Assembly (NCBI GenBank): GCA_033675265.1
Contig: JAUJYZ010000509.1
Location: forward strand, 186,001 to 250,000
Source: Actinostola sp. cb2023
Taxonomy: Eukaryota; Cnidaria; Anthozoa; Actiniaria; Actinostolidae
Reading direction: 5' to 3'
DNA length: 64,000 nucleotides
How positions within the stretch are numbered: the first letter of the stretch is position 1; each line of letters starts with the position of its first letter. Shown piece by piece: positions 12,669 to 24,600 of the stretch. The notes beneath the pieces are model-generated. The model did not search any database and had not been told where the DNA came from. It saw only the letters and a program-made list of their open reading frames with translations. The position numbers and the translations under genes are program-made.

Positions 12669-12995
12669 ATGAGTCAACTCCTATGTCAAAATTTCGGTTA
12701 TTTGCATCATTTAGCACATTGTCCTCCCCACCAGAGGGCTTTATTACTGGCCTCCGCTAGTCCAGAACAGGTTCATGCCATTTGTGAAGTATGCTTGAAT
12801 TTGTGTATGGGTACTCTTCCGGTTACGGTTGGACAAAAAGAAAGACTTAAACCACATGTGGATGTCATACGAGAATTAGCGGACTCCTCAATTCCTTTCA
12901 AAACCAAGAAACGAACTCTAGCCCAACACGGTGGGGGATTTGTGTCCGATGTCATGTCACCGCTGATGTCAGCTTTGAGCCTGTTTTTACTATAA
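12669..12995 (+). CDS. Polinton/adintovirus pX-like small virion protein
   Basis: 108 residues. The pattern is a leucine/histidine-rich start, 'ASPEQVHAICEVCLNLCMG', a basic middle (KKR), 'AQHGGGF' and a hydrophobic end. This is a recurrent small protein of Polintons and adintoviruses, usually compared with adenovirus core or membrane-active peptides (pX/pVI); the exact role is not settled. Starts right after the tandem repeat and 57 bases ahead of the next gene on the same strand. The ORF is intact. Confidence 0.7.
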   Translation: MSQLLCQNFGYLHHLAHCPPHQRALLLASASPEQVHAICEVCLNLCMGTLPVTVGQKERLKPHVDVIRELADSSIPFKTKKRTLAQHGGGFVSDVMSPLMSALSLFLL

Positions 12996-13051
12996 ATAAC
13001 GTCATCTTGAAAGAAAACCTTCATTTTACCTTGACTACCTGAGGAAGCAAC

Positions 13052-13852
13052 ATGAAGAGATCAAGAGTTGATTCTACTAGCTCTGAAGAAAGTTCAGTTT
13101 ATTCTGAAAAGAGTTCCTCGGAATTGGACATTTTTGACGATGATGATATTGAAGAAGTTATGCAGGATCTCTCCCAGAGTACTATCCCGAAAGATAAGGC
13201 TCTAGCTTTTCTTCACAGTCTTGCTGCTTCAAAAAGTATTTTATACTGGAATTCTCATGGTGAGATGACTTATCATCAACGAAGAATTCCCCTAACCAAT
13301 ATAGTAGAACTTATTGAATATGCCATGTTACCTTACAACCTCGATGTCAGAACCCCGAGAGGACTCAAAACATTCACGAACGGGTTGACGGAAGTCGGAA
13401 TTGACAAAACACTTATACGAAACAAGCGCTTGCTGTCGGATCTGGTTGCTAGGCAACCCGAAGAAGAGAATACTGACGATGACAGTGAGAGTGGAGAAGA
13501 AGAAACGGATGAATCTGAGGCAGAAAGCACAACAACAGAATCTGACAGTGGCAAGTCGGAAAGTTCAGAATCGGATGATGATCCTAGGGAGTGTCACGTG
13601 TGTCGTGACTTCAAACCGTTCTACACAATACCTATAGTACAATGCCCTAAATGTCTGTGGCGAGAAGGCTACTACTGCCGTCAGAATCAACAGGTCGAGT
13701 GCGATGTGTGCGCGCATGTGTTCCCAGTGGATGTCAAAACCACAAAAACAACCTTTTGCCGTTGTAGAGACTGCGATGCTGTTCATGAACTGTCGTTAAA
13801 ATTCAATAAACTGAAACTCATTGACGGGGAACAGGAATCTGAAGAAGATTAA
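13052..13852 (+). CDS. Polinton acidic zinc-binding protein
   Basis: 266 residues in three parts. A Ser/Glu-rich start (1-45) is followed by a folded block (about 50-130: 'LYWNSHGEMTY', 'RRIPLTNIVELIEYAM', 'GLKTFTNGL') that recurs in cnidarian Polintons, then a long Glu/Ser/Asp stretch (about 130-175) and a cysteine-rich end with at least five CxxC pairs (CHVC, CPKC, CDVC, CRCRDC). Probably zinc-binding. Function unknown; nucleic-acid binding or regulation is a guess. Intact ORF, on the same strand as the pX-like gene. It is followed by AATAAA near 13882, a likely poly(A) signal. Confidence 0.65.
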   Translation: MKRSRVDSTSSEESSVYSEKSSSELDIFDDDDIEEVMQDLSQSTIPKDKALAFLHSLAASKSILYWNSHGEMTYHQRRIPLTNIVELIEYAMLPYNLDVRTPRGLKTFTNGLTEVGIDKTLIRNKRLLSDLVARQPEEENTDDDSESGEEETDESEAESTTTESDSGKSESSESDDDPRECHVCRDFKPFYTIPIVQCPKCLWREGYYCRQNQQVECDVCAHVFPVDVKTTKTTFCRCRDCDAVHELSLKFNKLKLIDGEQESEED

Positions 13853-14012
13853 TCCAGTTGTCTTTTGTCGTGTAAACCCCAAATAAAACGTTCTAAATCA
13901 ATTTGAGTGGTGTTTTGATTTTATAATTATTTAAAGAAATGTTGTGATTTTATAATTGCCTAGTTGTAAATAAATCACATTTTTAAAAAAGACTCGCGTG
14001 TTTTTGACTCTA
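13853..14012. other. 3' flank of the Polinton plus-strand genes
   Basis: AT-rich, with AATAAA at about 13880 and a poly-A-like tail region; then the inner edge of the right inverted repeat. No gene. Confidence 0.5.
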
Positions 14013-15035
14013 ATATTTCCACCCACTCCCCCACCAAGTAAAGAAAAACCCATCAAGTGGATACCTTATCGGGATGCCCATAAATACGACGATGTAGTGA
14101 CACCTCCTCGACGTTCAGAACGATTAAGAGCCGTGATTAAATCAATACCTAACTGGCAGAAGTATTAAGAATAATGTAAAACCATGTAAAACATTAAATA
14201 AAATTGTCGAAAAACCTAGTGTTTACGTTGTCTTGCATCAGCGCTATTCAAATTCTAATCGATAAAATGAGAGGTGCTTGACTGATATCTATATACAATA
14301 GTTACATGTTGAAAACACTACCGGAGTAAAACTTTCACTTACCCAACTGACAAATAGGGTAGTTGGTGGGCCACTTCTTTCGGAAGTTTTCTAATTGTAC
14401 CAAATTAGTATTCATATTCAAAGCGGGTTAACAAACCACTAAACAATAAAAGATCAACAGAGCGTAATAAGACCTTCGATGACGTCACTTGTTTGCATGT
14501 GTCACGAACTTCAGCCGGACGGAACAAATGCTTCGGGTAATATATTATTTTAGTCATATTTGATCTTTTATCCCTTTTTTTTAAAGTTAAAACTTTTTTA
14601 GTAATTAGAATAATAACATTGGAACGCAGGGGAAAAAAAACAATCGGGAAAAACAAAAACGTCAGCGAAAGACCAAACGGTCGTTCTAAAATAGACACGT
14701 GTGTAAACAAAAGATCTTTAGAAAACAATAGGCTGTCCGTACCGGAAATTACGACACCAAAGATGGAGTCAACCAAAAACAATAGGTTTCTTCAGAACAA
14801 GAAACATAATAATTATTATAAATAAATAAAAATAATATTATATCCTCGAGTTGGTGACTATAAATAGATTGTCAACAAAAGGTATACTTCCGAACAATAG
14901 GCTCCAATGGCACCGGGCTCCGTACCGGCATGACGTCACCTCCTAGGGGATTTGTACCGGTTGCACCGGAGCGCCCGTGTCTGCTCCGGTTGCTCCGGAG
15001 CGCCCGTGTTCCAGAACCCCCATTTCATATCTACT
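14013..15035 (-). repeat. Polinton right terminal inverted repeat (1023 bp)
   Basis: Mirror of 9582-10604. Its inner end (14013-14168, plus strand) repeats the last 50 or so codons of the ATPase gene and its stop, as an orphan fragment with no start of its own. Confidence 0.9.
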
Positions 15036-16227
15036 GAGACACCCTTAAACTGCCGTGATGACACAAAACCTTAGTCGGGATCCCTGTGTATCCGCTGGCC
15101 ACGATAGTGAAGGCTCACATTTTGGCGCCAAATGTCATGTTGCTTCGCAGGATAAAATTCATTTTGGGAGCCGTTTGAGCGATAGTTCTTCAAAAAGGAA
15201 GATTAACAATATCCTTTTATCCTGATATATATTGGAATCGTGTCAAATAATGGATAATAGAGACTATTTAGAGCGAAATTGCCCTGTTGAATCACGAGTC
15301 AGATGTGTCCAACGCGGGAATGTTATTATGTAATCGCTACGATCAACATTCAATATGTCAACAAACGATGGTTTCGAGCTCAAGAACAAAATAAATAAAA
15401 CAAGGAATCATGTGAGTATACTGTGCTGTATTCCTTAGTTTTGTTCTTTTCGCTTGAGTTCTATTGGGAATATCGATCGTTTTCTTGATGCCATTCAGTG
15501 CTCCATACAATATTTTGGCTTCGGATTTCTCACAGATTCAACGTCAAATTCTGAAATCCTTGGCCTCTTGAGTCTTCAGTAGAGTTAACGAGTTATATAT
15601 TTAGGAATCGCACAAGGTAAATACGTGTACAAACCTACAATCGTTTGTTTTGCCTTCGTTGAAGGAACCACATCAGTCAAAATCGCCTTTGTTATATTCA
15701 TACTTTGAACGGTGCTTGTGCAAAAAATATTTCAGAGCCCAAAAATGTTTTTCTTGATTTTTGTTGCCCAAGGGTAGTTCTTTACTGTGACAGTATTAGC
15801 CTTTCAATGTAAGGATGCGCATTGGAGATATTTGGCTTCAAATACCCTTAATTTTAGCATTTTTGAAATTAGCCAATTACCTCGTTAATCATTAACTTAG
15901 GATGATTGACAAGAAATCATTCACATGACTCAAACTTTCTGTTGTGAACTTAGGAAGGATGTACAATTGCTCTTGCAAAGGGACAATAAAATCCGCTGGT
16001 GTTTGCGAGCAGGAGAGCTTTGTACTTCTCTACCTTTTCTGGGTGGAAATTTGAGATTTCAGCCCCAAAACCAGGGGGGGGTGGTCTAGTCCCCCCGGAA
16101 TATATCCAAATTCTAAGCCCTTTTGGCTATTTGAGTTTTGGGATGAACCCTTTCACTGTGCCAAGTTTCGTGGAAATCGGTGAGATGGCATGTAGCACAC
16201 CTGCCTGGTCCTATCCCAAACACAGTC
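15036..16227 (-). repeat. Right terminal inverted repeat of element A, outer segment
   Basis: Mirror of 5074-6236 and so continues the segment at 9298-9581. It begins with the second GAGACA (15036-15041) and ends next to TTAA at 16228-16231. Confidence 0.85.
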
Positions 16228-16231
16228 TTAA

Positions 16232-16486
16232 TTCTTTCTTTATTTCCTCAATGTGATCAGCAGCCTTTTGGAATTTTAAAAGACGCTTGTAGCATTTTGT
16301 ACAAATAAATGGATCGGAATTGAGATATACTGCACAGTCGATGTCCAGAGACTCATTTAGCAGCTTCGCTATGTCGACTGTACTCGAGCCAAAAACACGA
16401 ACTCGCTGTTTTGGTTGTAATTGCGAAGAACATATAAAACAATTTATTTCACTCCCTATAATTTTTTTGGGTGTTTCATCCATCAC
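16232..16486 (-). pseudogene. DUF6589 protein, detached amino-terminal exon piece
   Basis: The ORF starts with MMDETPKK at 16486 and carries two CxxC pairs (CFIC and CTKC, about 45 residues apart), the zinc-binding head seen at the start of many DUF6589 proteins. It runs open to a TTAA at 16228-16231, after which the reading enters the end of element A. The frame at the TTAA is the same as the frame that leaves the TTAA at 5070-5073, 11 kb away, so both pieces were one exon. About 1.2 kb of non-coding DNA lies upstream (16487-17684) and must hold the promoter, but no motif stands out. Confidence 0.8.
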
Positions 16487-17684
16487 AATTCACGCTGAAG
16501 GAGTTAGACGACGACGTTTATAGACAGATGGGCGCAAGAAACACTGCTAACCGAAGATTACGCGGGAAAGCCCAGCAGATCTATCGAAAGATACGATTGG
16601 CTGAAGCTTAAACAAAGGCCTTACTGTGATTGGTTTACTATAACAACGGGAATGGAATGTATTGCACGAGAGAGCAGCCGTTTGTGGAGAGGGAGAATAG
16701 GACCGAAACTAAGAACGGCTGCGAGGGAGACTAAGCAGATAAGGGAGCAAGCTACACTGTCCCAATTGGTACATAAAATGCGAAGTATTTGATCGTATAG
16801 AGTTTCAAGATTACTGGCGCCAGAAGAGTAGAAGCTCGTGCTGTATCGAGAGAAAAGCAGTTGTGTTTAATATGCAGAAGAGAAATGATATTGTATCGAA
16901 GAAGCATGATTGACTGAAAATAGTGCTATTGAAGCCTTTGTAAGCTTAAATATATTTAATAAAAAACAAACGTGCCTTCAATTACAACGAACAACTGAAC
17001 GAAGGGCGTTATCAGAACCATCTGACCTATGCAACCTCAAGACGTACCAAGTACGTACTGATTCGGAAATCTTTATCTATGATCACCGACACATATAGTC
17101 TCCCTCGTCACGCAACTGTCATTGTCATTGTCATAACGTGCATTGAACGTATGATCAAAAAACAGGATCAAGTATCGGAGATTGTTACAGAAGAATGACT
17201 CCATAGTCTCTTCGTCTGTCAATTTTGAGATAGCTGTGGCTTGTTCTACCAATGGTGTGTGTTGGTGAGCAAAGATAGAGATCTACGAATCATCGAGTTT
17301 CGTCCAAAGTACGTACTTAGTACGACCTAAGGTTGTATATTCATGCTTAGATGATTGTCACTCAACTGTCATTGTCATAATGCCCGAGTATACGCTCATT
17401 GAGCGTCTTGTTTGACTCACAAAATACAAAGAAATATGTATGGAGCTGAATGTTGGGTTGAGTAGATGACGACACTGACTCCTCTAAAGATTCATAAAAA
17501 TATAGTACTTCCCTCTGGAATATTGAAAAAAGATTTTAACCAGTGATTATTAGACCCTTGAAGAATTATTATTCATTGAAGTTTCAGCTTTAAAAAAACA
17601 CAATTATAAAACTATACACTTGTATATAAAATATAACATGATAACATGCATACATTATACAGTGTATAATTTCAGTTCAAATAC
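16487..17684. other. Non-coding stretch upstream of the DUF6589 gene
   Basis: No exon recognised. Contains two related stretches with CAACTGTCATTGTCAT (near 17116 and 17361), probably part of an old repeat. Confidence 0.4.
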
Positions 17685-20600
17685 CTTGCTGATTGTGATT
17701 GAATATTTCAGAAATCGATCGTAGTGGGCCAACAACAATGTCATCTGTGAAGATTAAATGAAACATGCTTTGGTCGTGTTACCCTATATTCAATAAAGTT
17801 GTTATGATAATAAATACCTCCTGGTTATAAGCTCCTGTATAAGTCATGTTTGCTTTTCAAATTTCTTGTCAAACCTGTATTAAACAGTCACCCTCGTGAA
17901 ATAGCCAACTGACCGCTTAATACAGGTTGACCGCTTAATACAGGGCTGCTTAATACAGGTTGACCGCTTAATACAGGGCTGCTTAATACAGGTTGACCGC
18001 TTAATACAGGGCTGCTTAATACAAGTTGACCGCTTAATACAGGGCTGCTTAATACAGGTTCGAGTGTAACAAAACTGAACAAATTTACTAATATAAATAA
18101 GGTAACTAAATTAACAATGAAAACGCCTTAAATTGTTATCATTATAAGATTAAATTTCTCTGTTCAGGCACCCTTTTTGCTTATTTTACCATCTGGATAT
18201 ACAGTCATTCTCAAAAAGGTTGTCCAGATGAAAAGACTACAATACTACAATAAAGTCACGTGATTCATTATGTTTTCAATTTCTGAGCGCGGAACTGCGA
18301 GTTGATACCAGCGACACTACATTCAGTTCTCACAATGCCGTGTACTTTTGCATCTCAAATTGAAATTCCACGTGAGGAAATTGAAAACATAATGAATCAC
18401 GTGACTTTATTGTAGTATTGTAGTCTTTTCATCTGGACAACCTTTTTGAGAATGACTGTATTTGTGCAATAAAGTTGTTATAAATAAATACCATCTTCTT
18501 TCCAGCCACCTAGCATTTCAGTAGCTTTGTTGATGTCTCCTCCACATGATTCTACTGTTGATGCTATTGTCTCTGTCTTGGAGTATGGGAACATTTCTTT
18601 AAGAAGTGTATACTTCTGTTAATTAAGATAACAATTTTGCTCAGAGATTATACAATGTAACATATTGAAGAGACAACACCAATATTCTTGTTATATTGAA
18701 GAGAGTTGCAATCTATTTTTAAGATACAACCAATGTACATACATAATATTTTCAGTCTCACTTAAGGACATGGTTAATAGTTTTAACTATAATTAAAACT
18801 ATCCATTAACCATGTCCATATCAAACTCTGCTATTGCGAATATTTTTACTTATTATAAGGAAATTTATAGAAGACTGCAGCCATTGCAATGTGCATGTAT
18901 GTTACATGTATGGTGTTCAATCAAGTCAATGAATTTCATATACATCTAGATCGAGGTATATATGTATCACAATAAATACAATACCTTTACAATTTATACA
19001 CTGCATGTACATGTATGTACATGATTACCACCGATTTCATTACTACGCGCCCGACAGAGAAAAAAAGGTCCTGGTGCAAACTTGGCGATTCTCTTCCGTC
19101 AATCAAACACATTTGGCAAGACTACCAATTACAACCAAGGAGTTTGGCTCAATAACATTCGTACGATTGAGAGATAAAAGTGCCTTTGCAATTATTATAA
19201 CTCCAAAAGACAAAGAGAAATAATTTTGTAAGTATTTCCATTTAATTTTGAGGAACATTTCCACTGCTAAATTTGATTGAAATTGACAACCGTTAGTCCT
19301 AATTAGTCTCGCAGAACTTCAAAGCTGCGTTCGACACCAAATGAGCAAGTATTTTATTCTAACTAATATATCCTCTAGTTATCAGATCGACAAAAGTAAA
19401 TAGGAACGAAACATTTATATTCCTACCAGTTTAATCTCTCAAACAACCGAATGTTTATTGAGTCGATCAAGCTCCTTGGTTGTAATCGAATCGCCGGTAG
19501 TCTCGCCAAATGTATTTGATTAACGGAAGAGAATCGCCAAACTCGCACCGGGAACTTTTCTCTGTCGGGCGCATAGTAATGAAATCGGTGGTAATAGCAA
19601 ATAACAAATATTAAACTTAACTGTTTTGATTAAATTTTAATCTTTAAGACCCTAAAAGTACCATACTTTATCAAAAACGGTAGTTCGATCATGAAACAGG
19701 ACTAGTTTCCTTGTGGATAAAATTATTGCAAATATTTATGGGCATAAAAAGTTAGTAGACACTACCTCAAATCAATAATAGTAGCATATACAAATGTACA
19801 ATATAGCTCATACCATCAGTACATGTAAAAACTGCAATGGAAAGATTGTTTACCTCGGATGAGCTGTATTCTGAACTGGTACTATTATTTCTAAAATAAA
19901 ATTATGAAAGAATGGTTACCTTTTTCATTCTCAGGGACTGGTCATAAAGTAATAAAAGGGGGTGGGGTAGAATCAGGGGGTGGGTCATACCATTTGGAAC
20001 TAAATGGAACTAATGGGAGGGCTGATAAAACTGTATATTAGAGTCATGCAGCTACAATTAGGTATCAAACTGGGGAGGGGTCATCACTTTTTTAACCCTC
20101 TTTTATAATACTGGGCCAGCAGAAAAAGAGCTCCTTCAAATCCAGTTTACCCCACCCTCTATACTTTATGACCAGTCCCTAAAAATTAAAAAAAAAAGCA
20201 AACATACACTACAAAAAAAAAAAAAAATTTATGAAGAAGCAATTACATTAGAAAATGTATAACCTTTAGTTAATCGTATGAAGTTGTAATCTCACACATT
20301 AACTCTGGTTTATTATTATTATTATTATTATTATGTATTTTATAGACCACAGTGACATTGATATTATTAGACAGTGAATTAAGAAATCACCTTTGGCTGC
20401 AATCAGCTGATTCTTCATTGTCATCAGAGAGATCATCCACACTTACTGTCTATAATGTTAAAAAAAGAAGATGTAGTCTAACATTCTAAGAAAAATATAC
20501 CCTTATTATAACATTAAATAAACTGTATAAGTGTGAATGATATTTTACCTCTATGTCATAACTGGGTATGTCCTTATCATCTCTGGAAAAAAAACATTTA

Positions 20601-21168
20601 AATGAGCTAAATATTGGCTAGCATGCACTTTTTTCTTACAATGTACTTCAGGCATTTCTTTGAGATCATGTTGCAGTTTTAAGTATGTTTGTCATTAAAT
20701 ATTGCTTGCCTGAATTAGAGCTGCAGTAGCTATTTGTTTTATTTTTAAATTATACTGCTACAAATGTCTTCAGTATTAATTAGTGCAAAATAAATAATTG
20801 CATGCATAAAGACTTCATATATATTTCTCAGGGTAGAGTACAAATACTAAAGGTGTGCAATACATTTGTACTATTTAGTGCTAAATAGCACTAATTAAAC
20901 AATAGAAAACAATAGAATTAGCATAATTTAGGGGACCTAATTTAGCACTATTTTAATAGTACTATTTATGTTGCACGCTTTTAGTGTACTCTACTAGAAA
21001 TATTTATACTATCTTTCTAACTTTTCCTTCAGGTCAAAATTGATTTACCGGCTAGTGGTGACAGTGGTGCTACTGACCACCTCCACACTGTAGCTGATGT
21101 GTCCTCATTTGAGCCATTGGAATGCCCAACCCACAATTCAAACATTCCACCTTTGGTGTCAGAACAGT
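17685..21168 (-). CDS. HECT/G2E3-like host gene, middle exons (UBZ-like and CUE-like domains)
   Basis: Small exons read right to left with good splice borders: 21078-21168, 20549-20582, 20391-20449, 19854-19890, 18492-18615 and 17685-17744. The last five join in matching phases. The first encodes a C2HC finger (CLNC...H...C), like UBZ fingers. 18492-18615 encodes 'LKEMFPYSKTETIASTV' and 'GGDINKATEMLGG', a CUE-type ubiquitin-binding helix bundle. Middle exons are acidic and Ser-rich. The upstream exons of the same gene lie at 58748-59579, beyond element E. Similar proteins in invertebrates end in a HECT domain; none is found below 17685 here, so the gene may be cut short or the exons are lost. 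The phase between 21078 and 20582 does not match, so an exon border is wrong or one exon is missing. Confidence 0.6.
17885..18065. repeat. Minisatellite, GACCGCTTAATACAGG type
   Basis: About four copies of a 43-base unit made of GACCGCTTAATACAGG, GCTGCTTAATACAGG and TT, in an intron of the HECT-like gene. Open on the minus strand only by chance. Confidence 0.85.
18202..18458. mobile_element. MITE with TA duplication (Tc1/mariner-like)
   Basis: Ends are near-perfect inverted repeats of about 95 bases starting CAGTCATTCTCAAAAAGG, flanked by TA at 18200-18201 and 18459-18460. 257 bp, no ORF. The TA duplication and CAGT start fit Tc1/mariner. Confidence 0.8.
19024..19595. mobile_element. Palindromic MITE, ATTACCACCGATTTC ends
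   Basis: Inverted arms of about 130 bases at 19024-19155 and 19465-19595; no ORF of note. The target duplication is unclear. It sits in an intron of the HECT-like gene. Confidence 0.65.
19933..20180. mobile_element. MITE, AGGGACTGGTCATAAAGTA ends
   Basis: Inverted ends of 19 bases (AGGGACTGGTCATAAAGTA), with GGGGTGGGG / CCCCACCC inside them. No clear flanking duplication; no ORF. Confidence 0.65.
20834..20993. mobile_element. Small palindromic MITE, TAGAGTAC ends
   Basis: 160 bp. TA at both edges, arms GAGTACAAATACTAAA.. and mirror; the middle repeats TTTAGTGCTAAATAGCAC motifs. Related palindromic text recurs at 50020-50200. Confidence 0.55.
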
Positions 21169-21256
21169 CTAAACATAATCACATATTAGTGATGTGGATT
21201 GTATATTTCAAGCAATCATTATATCTGACAAAGCAAAATTAGACATACATAAATTG

Positions 21257-21608
21257 GGCTGTCGTTAAAACACGGGGTGCGGACTGCGGATTGCGGATAG
21301 ATTTTCGCGGATAGATTTTTGCGGATAGATTTTTGCGGACAGTCTCCAAAAAATAAACTTAATACACAAATGCACTATTAAGTAAAAAACAACAACAACA
21401 AGAAACATGGAAATAAATAAAAGCAAAAAGAAAATTGGTTCTGATTTATTATCTGCTTTATAATCTCTCATCACGACTCAATAAAGAGTTTGTGTGGTCG
21501 TTCCTAGAAGTGTTAAGTCGACGGTTTGTGTATTAAAAATTATTGAACAATTTGTTTTAAAATCTTTTGGTCATTTTGGAATAATGAATGATATAACCCC
21601 CTACTTCA
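21257..21608 (+). repeat. Left terminal inverted repeat of element E
   Basis: Mirrors 58492 down to 58136 and then 47125 down to about 47013. Includes a short array of a 14-base unit (ATAGATTTTTGCGG, three copies) and the undisturbed site of the IS3EU-like insertion (single AACGAC in the reverse strand near 21500). Confidence 0.85.
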
Positions 21609-24600
21609 TAACCCTAACCATAGGTGGTCTGCAAAAAAGTCCTTTTTTGCAGGTTTTTTTAAAGGTCCAGGGTTAGGTCAAATGTGAACGAAAAATGCTG
21701 AAACTTTCGGAAAACATGCAGCGGGGCCTCTAGTATCTACTGTGTGAATATGAAGTCGATTGGGGCAATCCCCTAGGAGTTAGAGAGGTTTTAGTGGAAC
21801 CCCCTATTTTTTTGGCCAAACTTTGAGGGCTTGCCTAGGCTTGCCCTTTGGCCCAATCGACTAGACAGCTGGTAGGGTAGATCAGCGGTCGATGCTCTAC
21901 ACACATGCCCATACCCTGTTCTTACCCTGACATTCCAAGGGGGTGTAACGATCAAAGGAACAATGGCATAGTAAAGGTAGTACCCTAACTAGCACCTGAG
22001 ATTAGTAGCTAAGTCAGATATCAAGTGTAAATAGTTTTTTGACTTTATTTAATGGAGTATTTAGTATTTTTTAATTCTGTAAGTGCAGTTATAACACAGA
22101 CATCCCCCGGCATCCAACGAGGTATGGCTTGTCTTGATTGGTTGAATCCCGGCTGAGTTAGAAAAAAAAATCGAAATTTTCACTAAGTCTGAAAATGTGC
22201 AAATTCGGACACGTTTGTTTATCGGCTCTAGCTCACTGAATATTAATGCGATGTTGATCAACCTACTAGGGTAGGAGGATGTGCTCATTGTCTAGCTTTT
22301 AGCCTTTGTTTCACTTAAAAAAAGTAAAATGCTAATTTTTGACAAGTTTAACAACAATCATTTTTATGATTTTTCAAAAAATCCTTAAAACATTGAGAAT
22401 TCAATATTTCTGATCTAAACTTACGCAGCCTATTGGCAGTATCGAGGGCATTACTGTGTGGAAATGGAGTGCGTTAAAGTGAAAGGCTTCCTACTAAAAA
22501 TTTTATGAGTCTTTTTTTGCAGGTTTTTTTGAAAACGCTATTCCTCCTTGTAATTTGATCTCATGGACTTTATTCTCCGTATGTGAGTAGCGCCGTACAT
22601 TCTACATGACATTGAAGTATTTGGAAGATGATTGGTCTAATAACGAATAAATTATGATTTTTTGAAAAAGATCACCAAAAAAAATTAAAAATTCATATCT
22701 TACGAAAGATGAATGATAGAATACTGATTTTCACACACAATGTGTGTAAAATCAGTGCCTCTTCACTGCAGCAATTTCAGCTTGAAAGAGTGCAATCTGA
22801 AGGTTTTACGATTTTTTAAGTGTTTCTGAACTTTTGGAAAATAGGTCACGAAAGTAAACGTCAAAATATCTATGAAATCGAACTCTGAGACCAAACTGAT
22901 TGCCCATACGATTAATGCCAGCTCACAAATATTTTGACTGCATTGTTAGAATTCATGAATATGCAAATGTAAATTTCTAATAGATTTTTCAATAAAAAGA
23001 TATAAATTCAAGGGAGTTGAATTTTTTTTTGTGTAAAATCCATAAAATATTCAAATTTTATGTAAATGAGCTAACATTCATAGAGTTGTCATAGATTGAT
23101 GGGAGACATATTGTGTTCAAATTGGGTTGTATTTGGTGTAATACTCGCTGAGTTAGGCATCGGCACGTTTCTCTAGAGGGGGGTCCTTTTTCACCCAGAA
23201 GATGACTACCCTAGGTCATGGTATAACCAATATTAATTAATGTATAGGCCTCACGGATTTCAAAAATGTGAACGATTTGCCAAGGTTCCTGCGTCTTCGG
23301 GAGATATCTGTGTCCAAACATTGCCATTTCGGCATATTTGGCGCATTATTACTTGGTAACCTGGCCTTCTTCGACCATGCAGCTATAGCGACGTGAACTA
23401 GCGTCCATGGTCTATCCAACGGCCCAAGTGCGCATTCGTACCTCGTTAACGTCATGTAGATAGACGCGACCAAAAATCGAAAAAAACATCAAAAAATTTA
23501 AAAAACAAGATCAGTCCCCCAAAATTTCAGTCTGGCACCTGAGTACAGCCTTGGCTTTGAACTTTAGCTGAGTATAATGTATAGGAGAGTTGTAGACCTT
23601 CCAACGTTGCCATACATATTTTGCCATACATATGTGTCAGAAATTCAGGGGGGGAACCTCTACATTTTGAAAAAATTGGTTATTTTGAGGCATAATTGGG
23701 ACTTAATATCTTGGTAACCAAGCCTCGTATAGGATATGATTTCGGAGGAGCAAATGTACTACTGTCCATAGGATATCCAATAAAGCCAGACTTGTTCTAA
23801 CCCTATGAAATGTGAGCTAGATACTACATTCGCAATGTCGAACAGTTAAAAACATGCAATTTGGGCCTTTTTCATGGCACCATATCTTGGTAAATAAGAA
23901 AGCTGTGAAGCAGTTGTCGATACATGATATACTAGTGTCAATGCGCTATATAATGCTTGTGTATGCGCATCTTAATTGTCTAAGCTGTGGTACTGCGCAT
24001 CGACAAAAAATCGAAAAAAAGTTGTTTACCCTTTTTTGACGTTTTTCTGAGATTTGATAATTTTTTCTCGGCCAAATTAAATAATTAGACCTAGCGTTTA
24101 GCACAGTTGTATAGCCCATGGACCATAGCATGTTTTGTCGGGACAGATACTTTCCTGAAAAGGCTTGGTTCCCAAGTTATTGAACACCAAACATGGTCCA
24201 AAATGAAAAAAAAATTTGCAAATTTTATGGTAATTTTTTAGATTTTGCTGAAAGTTATTAAAGCAATATATGTGTCACTTTTTCTCTAAATGCAAGTAAG
24301 ATCCGACATTTAATTACTCGATGAAAATATGGTAATGTGCCATCCAAAAAAAATAGGGGTGTACCCCTTGAGTTTCTGAGCACAACTGCACATACAGAAA
24401 CGAGAATACTCTAAATGCGAATATTTTATGATTTTTTCCTTTTGGCCTAAAAAAAACATATAAACCTGAATAACTTATGAAATATTCGACTTTCTTAAAA
24501 AGTTTCTATACTAAAGTGTGACCTTTTGAGAGGGAGTCACGCCCAGTATTGCGTCATATTCGAAAAGTTGAGGTAAGTGGGCTAAAAGTTGATTTCAAAT

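Larger units (their letters stand above)
9582..15035. mobile_element. Internally deleted Polinton/adintovirus-like element
   Basis: Both ends read AGTAGATATG inwards (AG...CT, the Polinton/Maverick signature) and are flanked by the 6-bp duplication GAGACA at 9576-9581 and 15036-15041; the uninterrupted site is still visible in the left arm of A near 6236. Inverted ends are 1023 bp each. At 5454 bp it is far shorter than a usual Polinton (about 15-20 kb): no DNA polymerase B, integrase, protease or major/minor capsid gene is present. What remains is a packaging ATPase (minus strand, frameshifted), a small pX-like protein and an acidic zinc-binding protein (plus strand). It should be unable to move or form virions by itself. 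Near-identity of its two ends suggests recent insertion or gene conversion. Confidence 0.85.
5074..16227. mobile_element. Element A: TTAA-flanked non-autonomous DNA transposon with long inverted ends, containing a Polinton
   Basis: Left inverted end is about 5074-6511. The right end is its mirror, split in two by the Polinton: 9298-9581 and 15036-16227. Subtracting the Polinton gives an element of about 5.7 kb. The inner edge of each arm has a short hairpin built on TTGAATAATTCGCATAAA. The interior (6512-9297) has no transposase, only a minisatellite and AT-rich DNA, so the element is non-autonomous. TTAA duplications are used by piggyBac, Kolobok and a few other families. The ends do not start with the piggyBac CCY, and the hairpin resembles one inside the Kolobok-like element at 42057-46785, so I favour a Kolobok-type relative. 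Right arm has about 25 extra bases near 15290. Confidence 0.8.

Noticed and set aside
21034..21180. Plus-strand exon after a TTTTCCTTCAG acceptor
   Set aside because: The minus strand gives good splice sites and a C2HC finger in the same place, consistent with the neighbouring minus-strand exons.
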